DNA from: Erythrobacter sp. EC-HK427
GTDB lineage: Bacteria > Pseudomonadota > Alphaproteobacteria > Sphingomonadales > Sphingomonadaceae
Assembly (NCBI RefSeq): GCF_902498745.1
Contig: NZ_LR701479.1
Coordinates: 1,695,663 to 1,759,662 of the forward strand
DNA: 64,000 nt
Direction: 5' to 3'
Both the position numbers and the translations under genes were made by a program. Below the pieces are notes generated by a model. It saw nothing but the letters and a program-made list of their open reading frames with translations, made no database searches and was not told the DNA's origin. Below, piece by piece: positions 14,308 through 22,632 of this stretch (its first letter is position 1; each line of letters starts with the position of its first letter).

Positions 14308-16011
14308 TCAGGCGCTCGCGCGCCGCCGCAACGCCATTGCCCAGACCGCCGCATTGGCCGCCGCCAGGGCCGCCATCAGCACCGCGAAGGTCGTCCCCGG
14401 GCCGTCTGCACTGGCATATCCGATCGGCGAGAACACCAGATAGAGACCCACCACGCAGGACAGCAGGGTAAATGCGGTGGGGCGGGCAAAGCGCCACTCT
14501 GTCATATCGACCGCGTGCCGGTCTGCCGGCACATAGGCTTCGGCGCGCGGGCGCCAATATCCTGCCGCCAGCATGATGCCGATCTCGAGCACGAACAGCA
14601 CCGCATATTGGTGGATGAAGTGCAGCGTCACCACATCATCGAAGACGAAGCGCAGCAAACCATAGGTGATGACGTGGAACACGATCACCAGCTTCGCTCC
14701 CAGCGCCGGAACGCGCGTGGTGAACAGTCCGATGATCACGATCACGACGGTTGGGATGTTGTAGAAGCCGGTGAAGACGCGCACCACCTGCCACAGCCCT
14801 TCCTCGGCAAAATAGAGCATGGGCGCGACCGCGAAAGAAAACAGCGCGATCACGACGCTCGCAATTTTTGCCACCCGCACCAGATGCGCATCGCTGGGCG
14901 GATTGCGCAAAGCGGGCGCGTAAATGTCGAGCGTGAACAGTGTCGCTGCGCTGTTGAGCAGCGAGTTGAACGAGCTGAACACCGCGCCCAGCAGCACAGC
15001 GAGGAAAATCCCGCCCAGATAGGCGGGCAGCAGATCGGCGACCAGTCGCGGATAGGCCTCGTCAATCGAGGCGAAGCCGGGGCCGTAGAGGTGGAAGGCG
15101 ATCACCCCGGGGATCATCATCATGAACGGCACCAGCACTTTGAAAAAGCCCGATGCGAGCACGCCCTTCTGCCCCGCCGCGAGCGACTGCGCGCCCAGCG
15201 CCCGCTGGATCACATACTGGTTGGTGCACCAGTAAAACAGATTGGCGAAGATCATTCCGGTAAAGATCGTACCGAATGGCGTCGGATCATCCGCGCTGCC
15301 AATCGCGTTCAGTTTTTCCGGATGATCGACCAGCAGGCGGTTGAACCCTTCGGCAAGGCTGCCTTCGCCCAGCGCGATCAGGCCGAGAATGGGCACCAGC
15401 GAGCCTATCACCAGTAGGCCGATCCCGTTTAGCGTATCGGACACAGCCACCGCGCGCAGCCCGCCGAACACGGCGTAGGCCGCGCCCGTCACGCCGATCA
15501 CGACCACTGTCGCCACCAGCGCGGGGAACAGGTCGAGCCCAGTCATGGCGGGCACATCGAAGAAGCGCATCACAGCCAGCGACCCCGAATAGAGCACCGA
15601 GGGAATGGTGACGAAGCCGTAGCCGAGCATGAAAAGCAGCACCGACATCCGCCGGACGCTCGCATCGAAGCGTTCGGCAAGAAATTCGGGCAGGGTGGTG
15701 AAGGCACCGGCGAGATATTTGGGCAGGAACAGAAATGCCATCGCCACTGTCGCCACCGCAGCGGTCACTTCCCACGCCATGCTCGACAGGTTGTAGCCAT
15801 AGGCCGAGCCATTGAGGCCGATGAGCTGTTCTGCCGAAAGGTTCGTCAGCAACAGCGATCCGGCGATAAACCCCGCCGTCAACCCGCGCCCGGCGAGAAA
15901 ATATCCGTCGCGCGTCTCGGCTCCTCCGCGCGTTTTCAGCCAGCTGATCCATGCAATGGCGGCCATCACCGCGATGCAGGTTACGAGTGTGAATGTGATC
16001 GATCCGCCCAT
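14308..16011 (-). CDS. Sodium:solute symporter, SSS/SLC5 family
   Basis: 567 residues with about 14 hydrophobic segments, the family's usual layout. Such inner-membrane proteins import sugars, amino acids or other small organics with sodium. Recognisable stretches are the first helix, GYFLAGRGLTAGFIAGSLL and the SAEQLIG segment, and GAVFSSFNSLLNSAATLFTLDIY in the SSS core. The sequence resembles the sugar (SGLT-like) branch more than proline or acetate transporters, which is suggestive next to the glycogen genes, but the substrate is not proven. It is convergent with glgX and a single gene; no good Shine-Dalgarno sequence is seen before its ATG. Confidence 0.85.
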   Translation of the reverse strand: MGGSITFTLVTCIAVMAAIAWISWLKTRGGAETRDGYFLAGRGLTAGFIAGSLLLTNLSAEQLIGLNGSAYGYNLSSMAWEVTAAVATVAMAFLFLPKYLAGAFTTLPEFLAERFDASVRRMSVLLFMLGYGFVTIPSVLYSGSLAVMRFFDVPAMTGLDLFPALVATVVVIGVTGAAYAVFGGLRAVAVSDTLNGIGLLVIGSLVPILGLIALGEGSLAEGFNRLLVDHPEKLNAIGSADDPTPFGTIFTGMIFANLFYWCTNQYVIQRALGAQSLAAGQKGVLASGFFKVLVPFMMMIPGVIAFHLYGPGFASIDEAYPRLVADLLPAYLGGIFLAVLLGAVFSSFNSLLNSAATLFTLDIYAPALRNPPSDAHLVRVAKIASVVIALFSFAVAPMLYFAEEGLWQVVRVFTGFYNIPTVVIVIIGLFTTRVPALGAKLVIVFHVITYGLLRFVFDDVVTLHFIHQYAVLFVLEIGIMLAAGYWRPRAEAYVPADRHAVDMTEWRFARPTAFTLLSCVVGLYLVFSPIGYASADGPGTTFAVLMAALAAANAAVWAMALRRRASA

Positions 16012-16263
16012 GGCGCAATTGCTATCGCATTATGACAGCGTTGGACATACCCTTTTTTCGGCTCCAATCAGTGTCGCAGAGTTTGCCATTTCTGCGCGTC
16101 ATACAGCCGCCAGACCTGCTTTCAACAACGCGAAGACCGCGCTTGTTGGAACCTCGATTGCGCAAACCGTGAAGCTACTTAGGCATTGTTACGGATGGCG
16201 AGCTAAGTCCTGTTCGTATCACTTGCTCTTCTAGATCGCTGCTAAGCATCGGGAGAAGCAAAG

Positions 16264-18444
16264 ATGGACCACTGCTCGTTTCGCGGAGCGTACGGCCCTG
16301 TCCTGTGCACGCTCAGCCGTCGTCATTTCGTTATGGGCAGCTCGGCAGCAATTGCGGGTTTGCTGGTAGGCTGTGGGGGAGAGTCATCCTCCTCGCAGTC
16401 ATCATCAAACTCATCCGGTTTAACGCTAAACACCAATATCGTCACGCAAAGTGGCCCGCCCGTCGTCAGGCCCTCACCGCAATGGAACGGTGTTGCAGGT
16501 AGCGGTTTCGCGAATGTTCCGACCGATCCGCAGCGAACGACGGCGAAGCCTGCCTGTCGCCTGCTCGTGCCGCCGCGCCAACGCTTCAGCGAAACTCTTC
16601 TGGTCGGTGTAATCGCAATGGCCAACAACGGTGGCACCATGTTCGAAGCCTTCGGCCTCGAAAAGGTAATCGTGCATTATGAGGGCGGGAGAGTGGAATT
16701 GACCGAACCCACAGTTGAGGCATTTCGTGATGCCAATGGGCGTGAGGTCAAATATGCCGGGTGGTGGGCCAAGCTCGGACAATCCGACGCCAAAGGCGAA
16801 GGCCACTTATATTTCGAAGCAGTTCCCCGCGATCGGGCAATGCAGCGTCGGGTAATTGGCCCGTTCAGTTTCTTTCCGTCGACAAGCGAATATGATCTGG
16901 AGTTGGAAGTTGCTCCCACACAGGCCGCCATTGCGGGGCGGCGTTTTCAAACCTGCAAAGATGCAGTGCAGTACGCCTATGCCAGCGGGGCGCAGCATCC
17001 GCGCATTTTGGTGAGCGAAAGCGCTGAATATGCCTTGGACTATTGGCTCAACTCGGTCTGGATCAATGGCTGGCTAACTGTTGAAGCAGCAGCTGGAGTG
17101 CAGGCGCGTTTTGTACAGCATGGCACGCCCACCGAGGCCGATACGCCACGAATGTCAGCAGGAATTCGTACCCGCTTTCGCGGCGAGGGCATCGTGATCG
17201 ATTTTCGTGCGACAGCCGAACTCGATGCCGGTGCAAATGTCGATTACTGGTTCGACGGATGTCAGATAACCAATTCTGCTGGGCCTGACAGCCTATGGCG
17301 GAAAATGCCGCGCCGATTGCTTGCCTTTACGGTAAGAGGGCAACCTTGGCACACGGAAAGCCGCATATCCAATATCTTCAATCCGCTCGACAAGGTTGCT
17401 TTGGCCCGGGGCGTACAAGTTTCTGACACCAGAGAGGATTTCGCACAGGGAGCGGCCTGTCTTGTCGGTTGCACCAGCCTGCGTCACCTGAATGATAGCC
17501 TTCGCACGTACCTGCCCGCGATTAGAATACGCTATGCGGGAACGGCCTCTGTTGCGACAATAGAAAGCCTGTCGCCGGGGAAGACCTTTGTTTTCAAGGA
17601 GGACGGGCAAACGGTCGGAATAATGCCACTTACAAACACTGCAGAAGCCTATGCGCTCTCGCCTGAAAACAGCCCGTCCGGAACCTATCATGTTTCCAAT
17701 CTGGCCGCTTGGATCAATGCTTCATTGCCCGGATGGAGTGCCGAACTGCACGACGATTCTCGCTTTGGAGCATCCTTGTCACTTCTCGATGGCCGTTCAG
17801 CACAAATTGCGCCCACCGCGATTGGTTCGGATGGATTGCAGCTCTTCACGCACTTCGACATTCATGGCGACTTTTACCAGCGCCCCAACGACGCCGAGAT
17901 GGAAAACGTAGTCTTTTATGGAAATTCTGCCGTTGGCGGTAGCTACGCCACGCTATTCATGGGGTCAGCGCGATCCGGCTATCTTCGTGATGCGTTCTTT
18001 GTGAACAACGCTTGGCATCACGATCCCGCCAGCCCGTTCCATGAAGGTGGAAGGATGGACACTTTTAGTGGTAATGCGAGTCATGTAGTCATCGTGCACA
18101 ACAGCGTCGTCGGGCAAGGTATTCGGATCCCGGACCCGGCTCAATCGACCATCGGTACGCATAATCTCCTCGCCGCCAACGTAGCCAAGCATATGCAGCT
18201 TGGTGGCGCGCCTGTCCCGCAGGTTGAAATAAGCGACAATCATTTGGAAGGCGGTGCCAGCGCACCGCAGGGCGCAAACGGGACGCAAATTGGCGGCACA
18301 ACACTCACGCTCTTCGCGGATGCCCAGAATGGTGATTTTCGCGCAAGAGGCGAATTGTTGAACACGCAGGCAAAGTCTCGACTCCCGTTTGACCTCGCAG
18401 GAGCAATAAGACCGCAGATGTCGCCGCGCGGCGCTTGCTTGTGA
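16264..18444 (+). CDS. Tat-exported lipoprotein of unknown function
   Basis: 726 residues; I do not recognise the family. The N-terminus has a twin-arginine motif SRRHFVMG (Arg19-Arg20), a short hydrophobic stretch and a lipobox LVGC with Cys37, followed by a Ser-rich linker. So it is probably folded in the cytoplasm, exported by Tat and lipid-anchored. The remainder is rich in beta-type, Gly/Asn-containing sequence; the C-terminal third (NVVFYGNSAVGG, HVVIVHNSVVG, VEISDNHLEGG) looks like right-handed parallel beta-helix rungs as in polysaccharide lyases. No catalytic residues can be named. GGGAGAAG precedes the ATG. Base composition appears lower in GC than neighbours, which may mean acquisition by transfer. 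It stands alone between a symporter and a nuclease. Confidence 0.75.
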   Translation: MDHCSFRGAYGPVLCTLSRRHFVMGSSAAIAGLLVGCGGESSSSQSSSNSSGLTLNTNIVTQSGPPVVRPSPQWNGVAGSGFANVPTDPQRTTAKPACRLLVPPRQRFSETLLVGVIAMANNGGTMFEAFGLEKVIVHYEGGRVELTEPTVEAFRDANGREVKYAGWWAKLGQSDAKGEGHLYFEAVPRDRAMQRRVIGPFSFFPSTSEYDLELEVAPTQAAIAGRRFQTCKDAVQYAYASGAQHPRILVSESAEYALDYWLNSVWINGWLTVEAAAGVQARFVQHGTPTEADTPRMSAGIRTRFRGEGIVIDFRATAELDAGANVDYWFDGCQITNSAGPDSLWRKMPRRLLAFTVRGQPWHTESRISNIFNPLDKVALARGVQVSDTREDFAQGAACLVGCTSLRHLNDSLRTYLPAIRIRYAGTASVATIESLSPGKTFVFKEDGQTVGIMPLTNTAEAYALSPENSPSGTYHVSNLAAWINASLPGWSAELHDDSRFGASLSLLDGRSAQIAPTAIGSDGLQLFTHFDIHGDFYQRPNDAEMENVVFYGNSAVGGSYATLFMGSARSGYLRDAFFVNNAWHHDPASPFHEGGRMDTFSGNASHVVIVHNSVVGQGIRIPDPAQSTIGTHNLLAANVAKHMQLGGAPVPQVEISDNHLEGGASAPQGANGTQIGGTTLTLFADAQNGDFRARGELLNTQAKSRLPFDLAGAIRPQMSPRGACL

Positions 18445-18502
18445 GGTGTGTAGGTCAATCCCTCTTCACAGCTCTGTCATCACGCGCCAATAGGGAGGGA
18501 TG

Positions 18503-19327
18503 ATGACCAAGACATTCGCGCTCTCGCTCGCCGCCGCTTCGCTGGCGCTGTCCGCTCCCGCACAGGCTTGGGGGCCGACCGGCCACCGCATTACTTCTGA
18601 AATTGCCGAGGCCAATATTTCGGGCCGCACGCGGGCGGAAATCCGCCGCATTCTGGGGCATGAAAGCCTAGCCGAAGCGGGCACCTGGCCGGACGAGCAG
18701 CGCAGCAATCCGCTCGATTTCTGGCAGCAGGAAGCAGGGCCGTATCACTATGTGACCTTGCCCGAAGACCGCACGATCGAGCAGTTGGAACATCCGCCCG
18801 AAGGCGATGCGGCCACCGCGCTCGAACGATTCTCCGCCGTGCTGCGCGATCCCGGTGCCTCGCAGGAAGACAAGGCGCTGGCGCTGCGCTTTATCGTCCA
18901 TATCGTGTCCGATCTGCATATGCCGCTCCATGTGGGCAATGGCAGCGATCGCGGCGGGAATGACTTTATCGTCGACTGGTTCGACGAGGTGACGAACCTG
19001 CATTGGGTGTGGGACGAAGGTATGCTGCTCCGCCAGCAGCTCTCCTACAGCGAGTACACCGCGCGGCTGCAAACCCGCATCGGGCCGGAGGAAACTTTGC
19101 TGTGGTGGGACGCCAATCCTGACACATGGATGGCCGAAAGCGCGGCTTTGCGTGACCGAATTTACCCCGCCACAAGCGACGAATTCGGTTTCGGCACAGC
19201 GGAATCGCCCAGCGTTCTGCGCTACCGCTATCAGTGGGAATGGGTCGGCACGGCAGAGGAACGGCTGGCGCAATCGGGCATCCGTCTGGCCGCCTATCTT
19301 GACCAGGTGTTCGCTGATCAGGCCTGA
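18503..19327 (+). CDS. Secreted S1/P1-type nuclease
   Basis: 274 residues. These trinuclear-zinc enzymes cut single-stranded DNA and RNA and remove 3'-phosphates outside the cytoplasm. The signal peptide ends in AQA and the mature protein would begin WGPTGH, which is required because the N-terminal Trp amine binds zinc. Other ligands are visible: WPDE, YHYV, and HIVSDLHMPLHVGNG followed by GGND and NLHWVWD. Two ATGs lie at 18500 and 18503 directly behind GGGAGGG (18493-18499); the second has slightly better spacing. It lies 58 bases after the lipoprotein gene and 58 bases before amn. Confidence 0.93.
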   Translation: MTKTFALSLAAASLALSAPAQAWGPTGHRITSEIAEANISGRTRAEIRRILGHESLAEAGTWPDEQRSNPLDFWQQEAGPYHYVTLPEDRTIEQLEHPPEGDAATALERFSAVLRDPGASQEDKALALRFIVHIVSDLHMPLHVGNGSDRGGNDFIVDWFDEVTNLHWVWDEGMLLRQQLSYSEYTARLQTRIGPEETLLWWDANPDTWMAESAALRDRIYPATSDEFGFGTAESPSVLRYRYQWEWVGTAEERLAQSGIRLAAYLDQVFADQA

Positions 19328-19385
19328 CAGGGGGCGACACCTCTGCTAGCGGCATCGCAAACCCCGACAACACAAAGGAACATAT

Positions 19386-20840
19386 GTGGCCACTTCCATC
19401 GACGATATTGACGGCATTCTCGACCAGCTCGAAGCGATTTCGGACCGGTCACGCAGCAATCTTGTCGATGCACTGGCGGCGTATAAAGCGGATGGTACTG
19501 CGCCCAGCCCATCGGCGCGCAAGGAAGGGTGCTTCGCCTATCCGCAATTGACGCTGCGGTTCCACAGTGCCGGGCCGATTGCCCACCCGGCACGTTCCTA
19601 TGCCCGCCTCAACCAGGAGGGCACCTATTGCAGCTCTATCGCGGAGCCGGGCCTGTTTCGCCCCTATCTGAAAGAGCAGCTGACCCATCTGGTGCGCGAC
19701 TATCCGGTCGATCTGGCAGTCAGCCGTTCAAGCGACGAGATTCCCTATCAGTATGTGCTTGATGGCACGGGCAAGGATGTGGAAGGCGTCAGCAGCGCCG
19801 AACTGACTCGGCATTTCCCCGCCTCCGATCTCGTCAAGATTGGCGATGAAGTGGTTGACGGCACGTGGATGGGCGATGGCGGTGGACACCGCCCGCTCGC
19901 TTTGTTTGATGCTTTGCGCACCGATTTCAGTCTCGCGCGCCTGCGGCATTATTCGGGCACGCCTGCGCAGCATTTCCAGAAATATGTGCTGTTCACCAAC
20001 TATATCCGATATGTCGAGGAATTCATTGACGTATCGCTGGCGGCACTGGCCGATCCGGACAGCCCTTACACCCATTTCTCCGGCCCCGGCGCGGTGATTG
20101 AAAAGGGCGATCTGGATGGCGCGCGCGAGAAGGTGTCCGAGGGCACATGGCGCAAGCACCAGATGCCCGCCTATCACCTAGTCGGGCCGGACAATTCGGG
20201 GATCACGCTGGTGAATATCGGCGTCGGCCCGTCCAACGCGAAAACGATTTGTGACCATATCGCGGTGCTGCGGCCGCAAGTGTGGTTGATGATCGGCCAT
20301 TGCGGTGGGCTGCGTCCCAGCCAGACGATTGGCGATTATGTGCTCGCCCACGCTTATCTGCGAGACGACCATGTGCTCGACACGGAAATTCCGCCGGAGA
20401 TTCCGATCCCGCCGATTGCCGAGGTGCAGACGGCGATGTTCGAGGCTGCGCTCAAGATTACCGGCGATGGCGAAGAGGCGCTGAAGCGGCGGCTGCGCAC
20501 CGGCACGGTGGTCACAACCGATGATCGCAACTGGGAACTGCACTACACCCGCTCGGCGCTGCGCTTCAACCAGAGCCGGGCGGTGGCGATTGACATGGAG
20601 AGCGCCACGGTCGCCGCGCAAGGCTATCGCTTCCGCGTGCCTTACGGAACGCTGCTATGCGTCAGCGACAAGCCGTTGCATGGTGAGATCAAGCTGCCGG
20701 GGCAGGCCAATGCCTTCTACGAACGCTCGATCAGCCAGCATTTGCGCATCGGTATCGAAACGCTCGCGCTGTTGAGCCAGGAAGGCGACAGCTTCCACAG
20801 CCGCAAGCTGCGCAGCTTTGACGAGCCGCCGCTGCGATAG
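19386..20840 (+). CDS. amn: AMP nucleosidase
   Basis: 484 residues from GTG 19386 (AAAGGAA at 19374-19380; the nearby ATG at 19384 is out of frame). The cytoplasmic enzyme splits AMP to adenine and ribose 5-phosphate, adjusting adenylate pools and salvaging purine. The long N-terminal domain and the phosphorylase-like C-terminal domain are both present: NIGVGPSNAKTI, MIGHCGGLRPSQ, DMESATVAAQG and CVSDKPLHG are typical of Amn. Its stop is only 3 bases from the convergent 5'-nucleotidase stop with no terminator between. Confidence 0.93.
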   Translation: MATSIDDIDGILDQLEAISDRSRSNLVDALAAYKADGTAPSPSARKEGCFAYPQLTLRFHSAGPIAHPARSYARLNQEGTYCSSIAEPGLFRPYLKEQLTHLVRDYPVDLAVSRSSDEIPYQYVLDGTGKDVEGVSSAELTRHFPASDLVKIGDEVVDGTWMGDGGGHRPLALFDALRTDFSLARLRHYSGTPAQHFQKYVLFTNYIRYVEEFIDVSLAALADPDSPYTHFSGPGAVIEKGDLDGAREKVSEGTWRKHQMPAYHLVGPDNSGITLVNIGVGPSNAKTICDHIAVLRPQVWLMIGHCGGLRPSQTIGDYVLAHAYLRDDHVLDTEIPPEIPIPPIAEVQTAMFEAALKITGDGEEALKRRLRTGTVVTTDDRNWELHYTRSALRFNQSRAVAIDMESATVAAQGYRFRVPYGTLLCVSDKPLHGEIKLPGQANAFYERSISQHLRIGIETLALLSQEGDSFHSRKLRSFDEPPLR

Positions 20841-20843
20841 CGA

Positions 20844-22538
20844 TCAGTCGACCGGCGCAATCCCGCGCACGCGGCCGCACACCGGCACGCTGAGATCACC
20901 GCGCGCGACATAGGCTTCCAGCCCGTCAATATCGAAACCGGTATTGGCGATGGTGCTGGCCTGCGTGAACAGGGTGAAACCGTCCCCGCCGCCGGCAAGA
21001 AAGTTGTTGGTGGCGAGGCGATAGGTGGCGGCAGGATCGATCGGCTCACCATTTAGCATGAGGTCGACCACATTCTGGCCGAGCGGCCGGGTCAGATCGA
21101 CGCGGTAGGCAAGGCTGGCCGAGGGGACGATGATGGAATCGCACACGCCGATGGCGCCGTTCTCGGCGCAGAATTGCTGTTCCAGCACTGCGCTGATCTC
21201 CGCGCCGGTCATCTCCAGCACCAGCACGCTATTGCCGAACGGGGCCATCGCGGCCAGCTCGCCAAAGGTCAGCACGCCGTCCGCCGCGCCGGAAAGATCG
21301 GTGCGCACGCCGCCCGAATTGACCAGCGCCAGATCGACCGGCGCGTCCATCGCCGCGCTCGCTTGCGCCTGATAAGCATCAGCGATCAACCCGTCGGCGG
21401 GGCGATCCCCGCAATCCTCTCCGCGCTCGCCGCTGTCGGTGATGCTGCCGACAGCGCGGTTGGCGACAGGGCCTGCAGCCTCGGCATAACGCGCGACATG
21501 GGCGGCGACGCCAGCGTCCTCTCCCGCGCTGCCATCGACGGGCACGTTGCGCGCTTCCAGCGCAGTCACACGGTTCGCAGCGGGATCAATCATCATGGTG
21601 ATATCGGTTACGAAGCCGCCATACCGCCCGCCCGATGTCAGCAGCACTTCGCTCCCCTGACTGGTGGCGACATTGCAGACATAGGCCTGATGCGTGTGGC
21701 CGGAGACTACCACCGAAATCGCCGGATCGAGCGCTTCGATAATCGGCACGATGGGGCCGCTTAGGCCGGGGCAGCCTTCGATATTGAAGCGCGGATCAAC
21801 ATCGCCGCCTTCGTGGATCAGCAGCACGACCGTGTCTGCCCCGTCGGCCAGCAGCGCGCGGGCGGCGGCATTGGCGGTGCTTGCCTCGTCGAGGAAGGCG
21901 TAGCCTTCCGTCGCCTGCGCCGCGACAAGGCTGGGCGTTCCTTCCAGCGTCATGCCGACAAAGCCGATCACCACGTCGCCAAAGCGGCGCAGCTCGGTGC
22001 CGGGGAAGAGCGTGGTGGTGTTTTCGTCCACCACATTGGCCGCAAGATAGCGGAATCCCGCCCCCATGAATGGTTCAACCGCGCAAGGCTCGCGCCGCGT
22101 GTGCTGTTCGCAGCCGCCATTCTGGATGCGTCGCAATTCGGCAATGCCGCGATCGAATTCGTGATTGCCCACCGCCGCGATATCGAGCCCCATTGTTGAG
22201 AGCGCGCTGATCGAGGGTTCGTCGAGGAAGAGCGAGGAGACGAGCGGGCTCGCGCCGATCAGATCGCCTGCCGCAACGGTGACGGTGTTTTCGCGGCGCA
22301 GCAGCTGCAATGTTGCGGCGAGGGCGCTTGCGCCGCCCAGTCGGGCGCTCTGCTCCGTCCCGTTGTCGAGATAGCGCGTCGGGCTTTGCGGGGTTTCCAG
22401 ATTGCCGTGGAAATCATTGATGGCGAGTATCTGCACCTCCACCATTGACGGTGCGTTTTCGGTCCGCGGTGCGGGCGTGGTGGCGCAGGCGGCGAGCGAG
22501 ACGCTGGCGAGCGCGGCGAAGAGGACGGTACGGGTCAT
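20844..22538 (-). CDS. 5'-nucleotidase / metallophosphatase lipoprotein
   Basis: 564 residues from ATG 22538. A TTG 30 bases further up is in frame but lies inside the terminator of the upstream gene, so the ATG is preferred. The signal peptide ends in the lipobox LAAC, so the protein is lipid-anchored. The calcineurin-like domain shows the metal motifs NDFHG, GDLIG, GNHEFD and GHTHQ; the C-terminal 5-nucleotidase domain has NSGGVR and the NNFLAGGGDGF substrate-stacking segment. It would dephosphorylate nucleotides outside the cytoplasm so that the nucleoside can enter. Convergent with amn. Confidence 0.93.
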   Translation of the reverse strand: MTRTVLFAALASVSLAACATTPAPRTENAPSMVEVQILAINDFHGNLETPQSPTRYLDNGTEQSARLGGASALAATLQLLRRENTVTVAAGDLIGASPLVSSLFLDEPSISALSTMGLDIAAVGNHEFDRGIAELRRIQNGGCEQHTRREPCAVEPFMGAGFRYLAANVVDENTTTLFPGTELRRFGDVVIGFVGMTLEGTPSLVAAQATEGYAFLDEASTANAAARALLADGADTVVLLIHEGGDVDPRFNIEGCPGLSGPIVPIIEALDPAISVVVSGHTHQAYVCNVATSQGSEVLLTSGGRYGGFVTDITMMIDPAANRVTALEARNVPVDGSAGEDAGVAAHVARYAEAAGPVANRAVGSITDSGERGEDCGDRPADGLIADAYQAQASAAMDAPVDLALVNSGGVRTDLSGAADGVLTFGELAAMAPFGNSVLVLEMTGAEISAVLEQQFCAENGAIGVCDSIIVPSASLAYRVDLTRPLGQNVVDLMLNGEPIDPAATYRLATNNFLAGGGDGFTLFTQASTIANTGFDIDGLEAYVARGDLSVPVCGRVRGIAPVD

Positions 22539-22573
22539 GCCGTGCAGTCTTACCCGCGATGATGACAAAAGAA

Positions 22574-22605
22574 AGGCGGCGGCGCTCTTTCGAACGCCGC
22601 CGCCT
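22574..22605 (-). terminator. Rho-independent terminator of the TonB receptor gene
   Basis: A perfect 11-base stem AGGCGGCGGCG / CGCCGCCGCCT with a 10-base loop lies just past the receptor stop codon. On the minus strand it is followed by TTTCTTTTG (22566-22573 on the plus strand), as expected of an intrinsic terminator. Confidence 0.85.
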
Positions 22606-22632
22606 GATCTTTCCGGTTATCCGGGAGCCCGA

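Noticed and set aside
22539-22568. TTG start 30 bases upstream for the 5'-nucleotidase
   Set aside because: It lies beside the receptor's terminator stem and adds residues before a normal lipoprotein signal; ATG 22538 is better.
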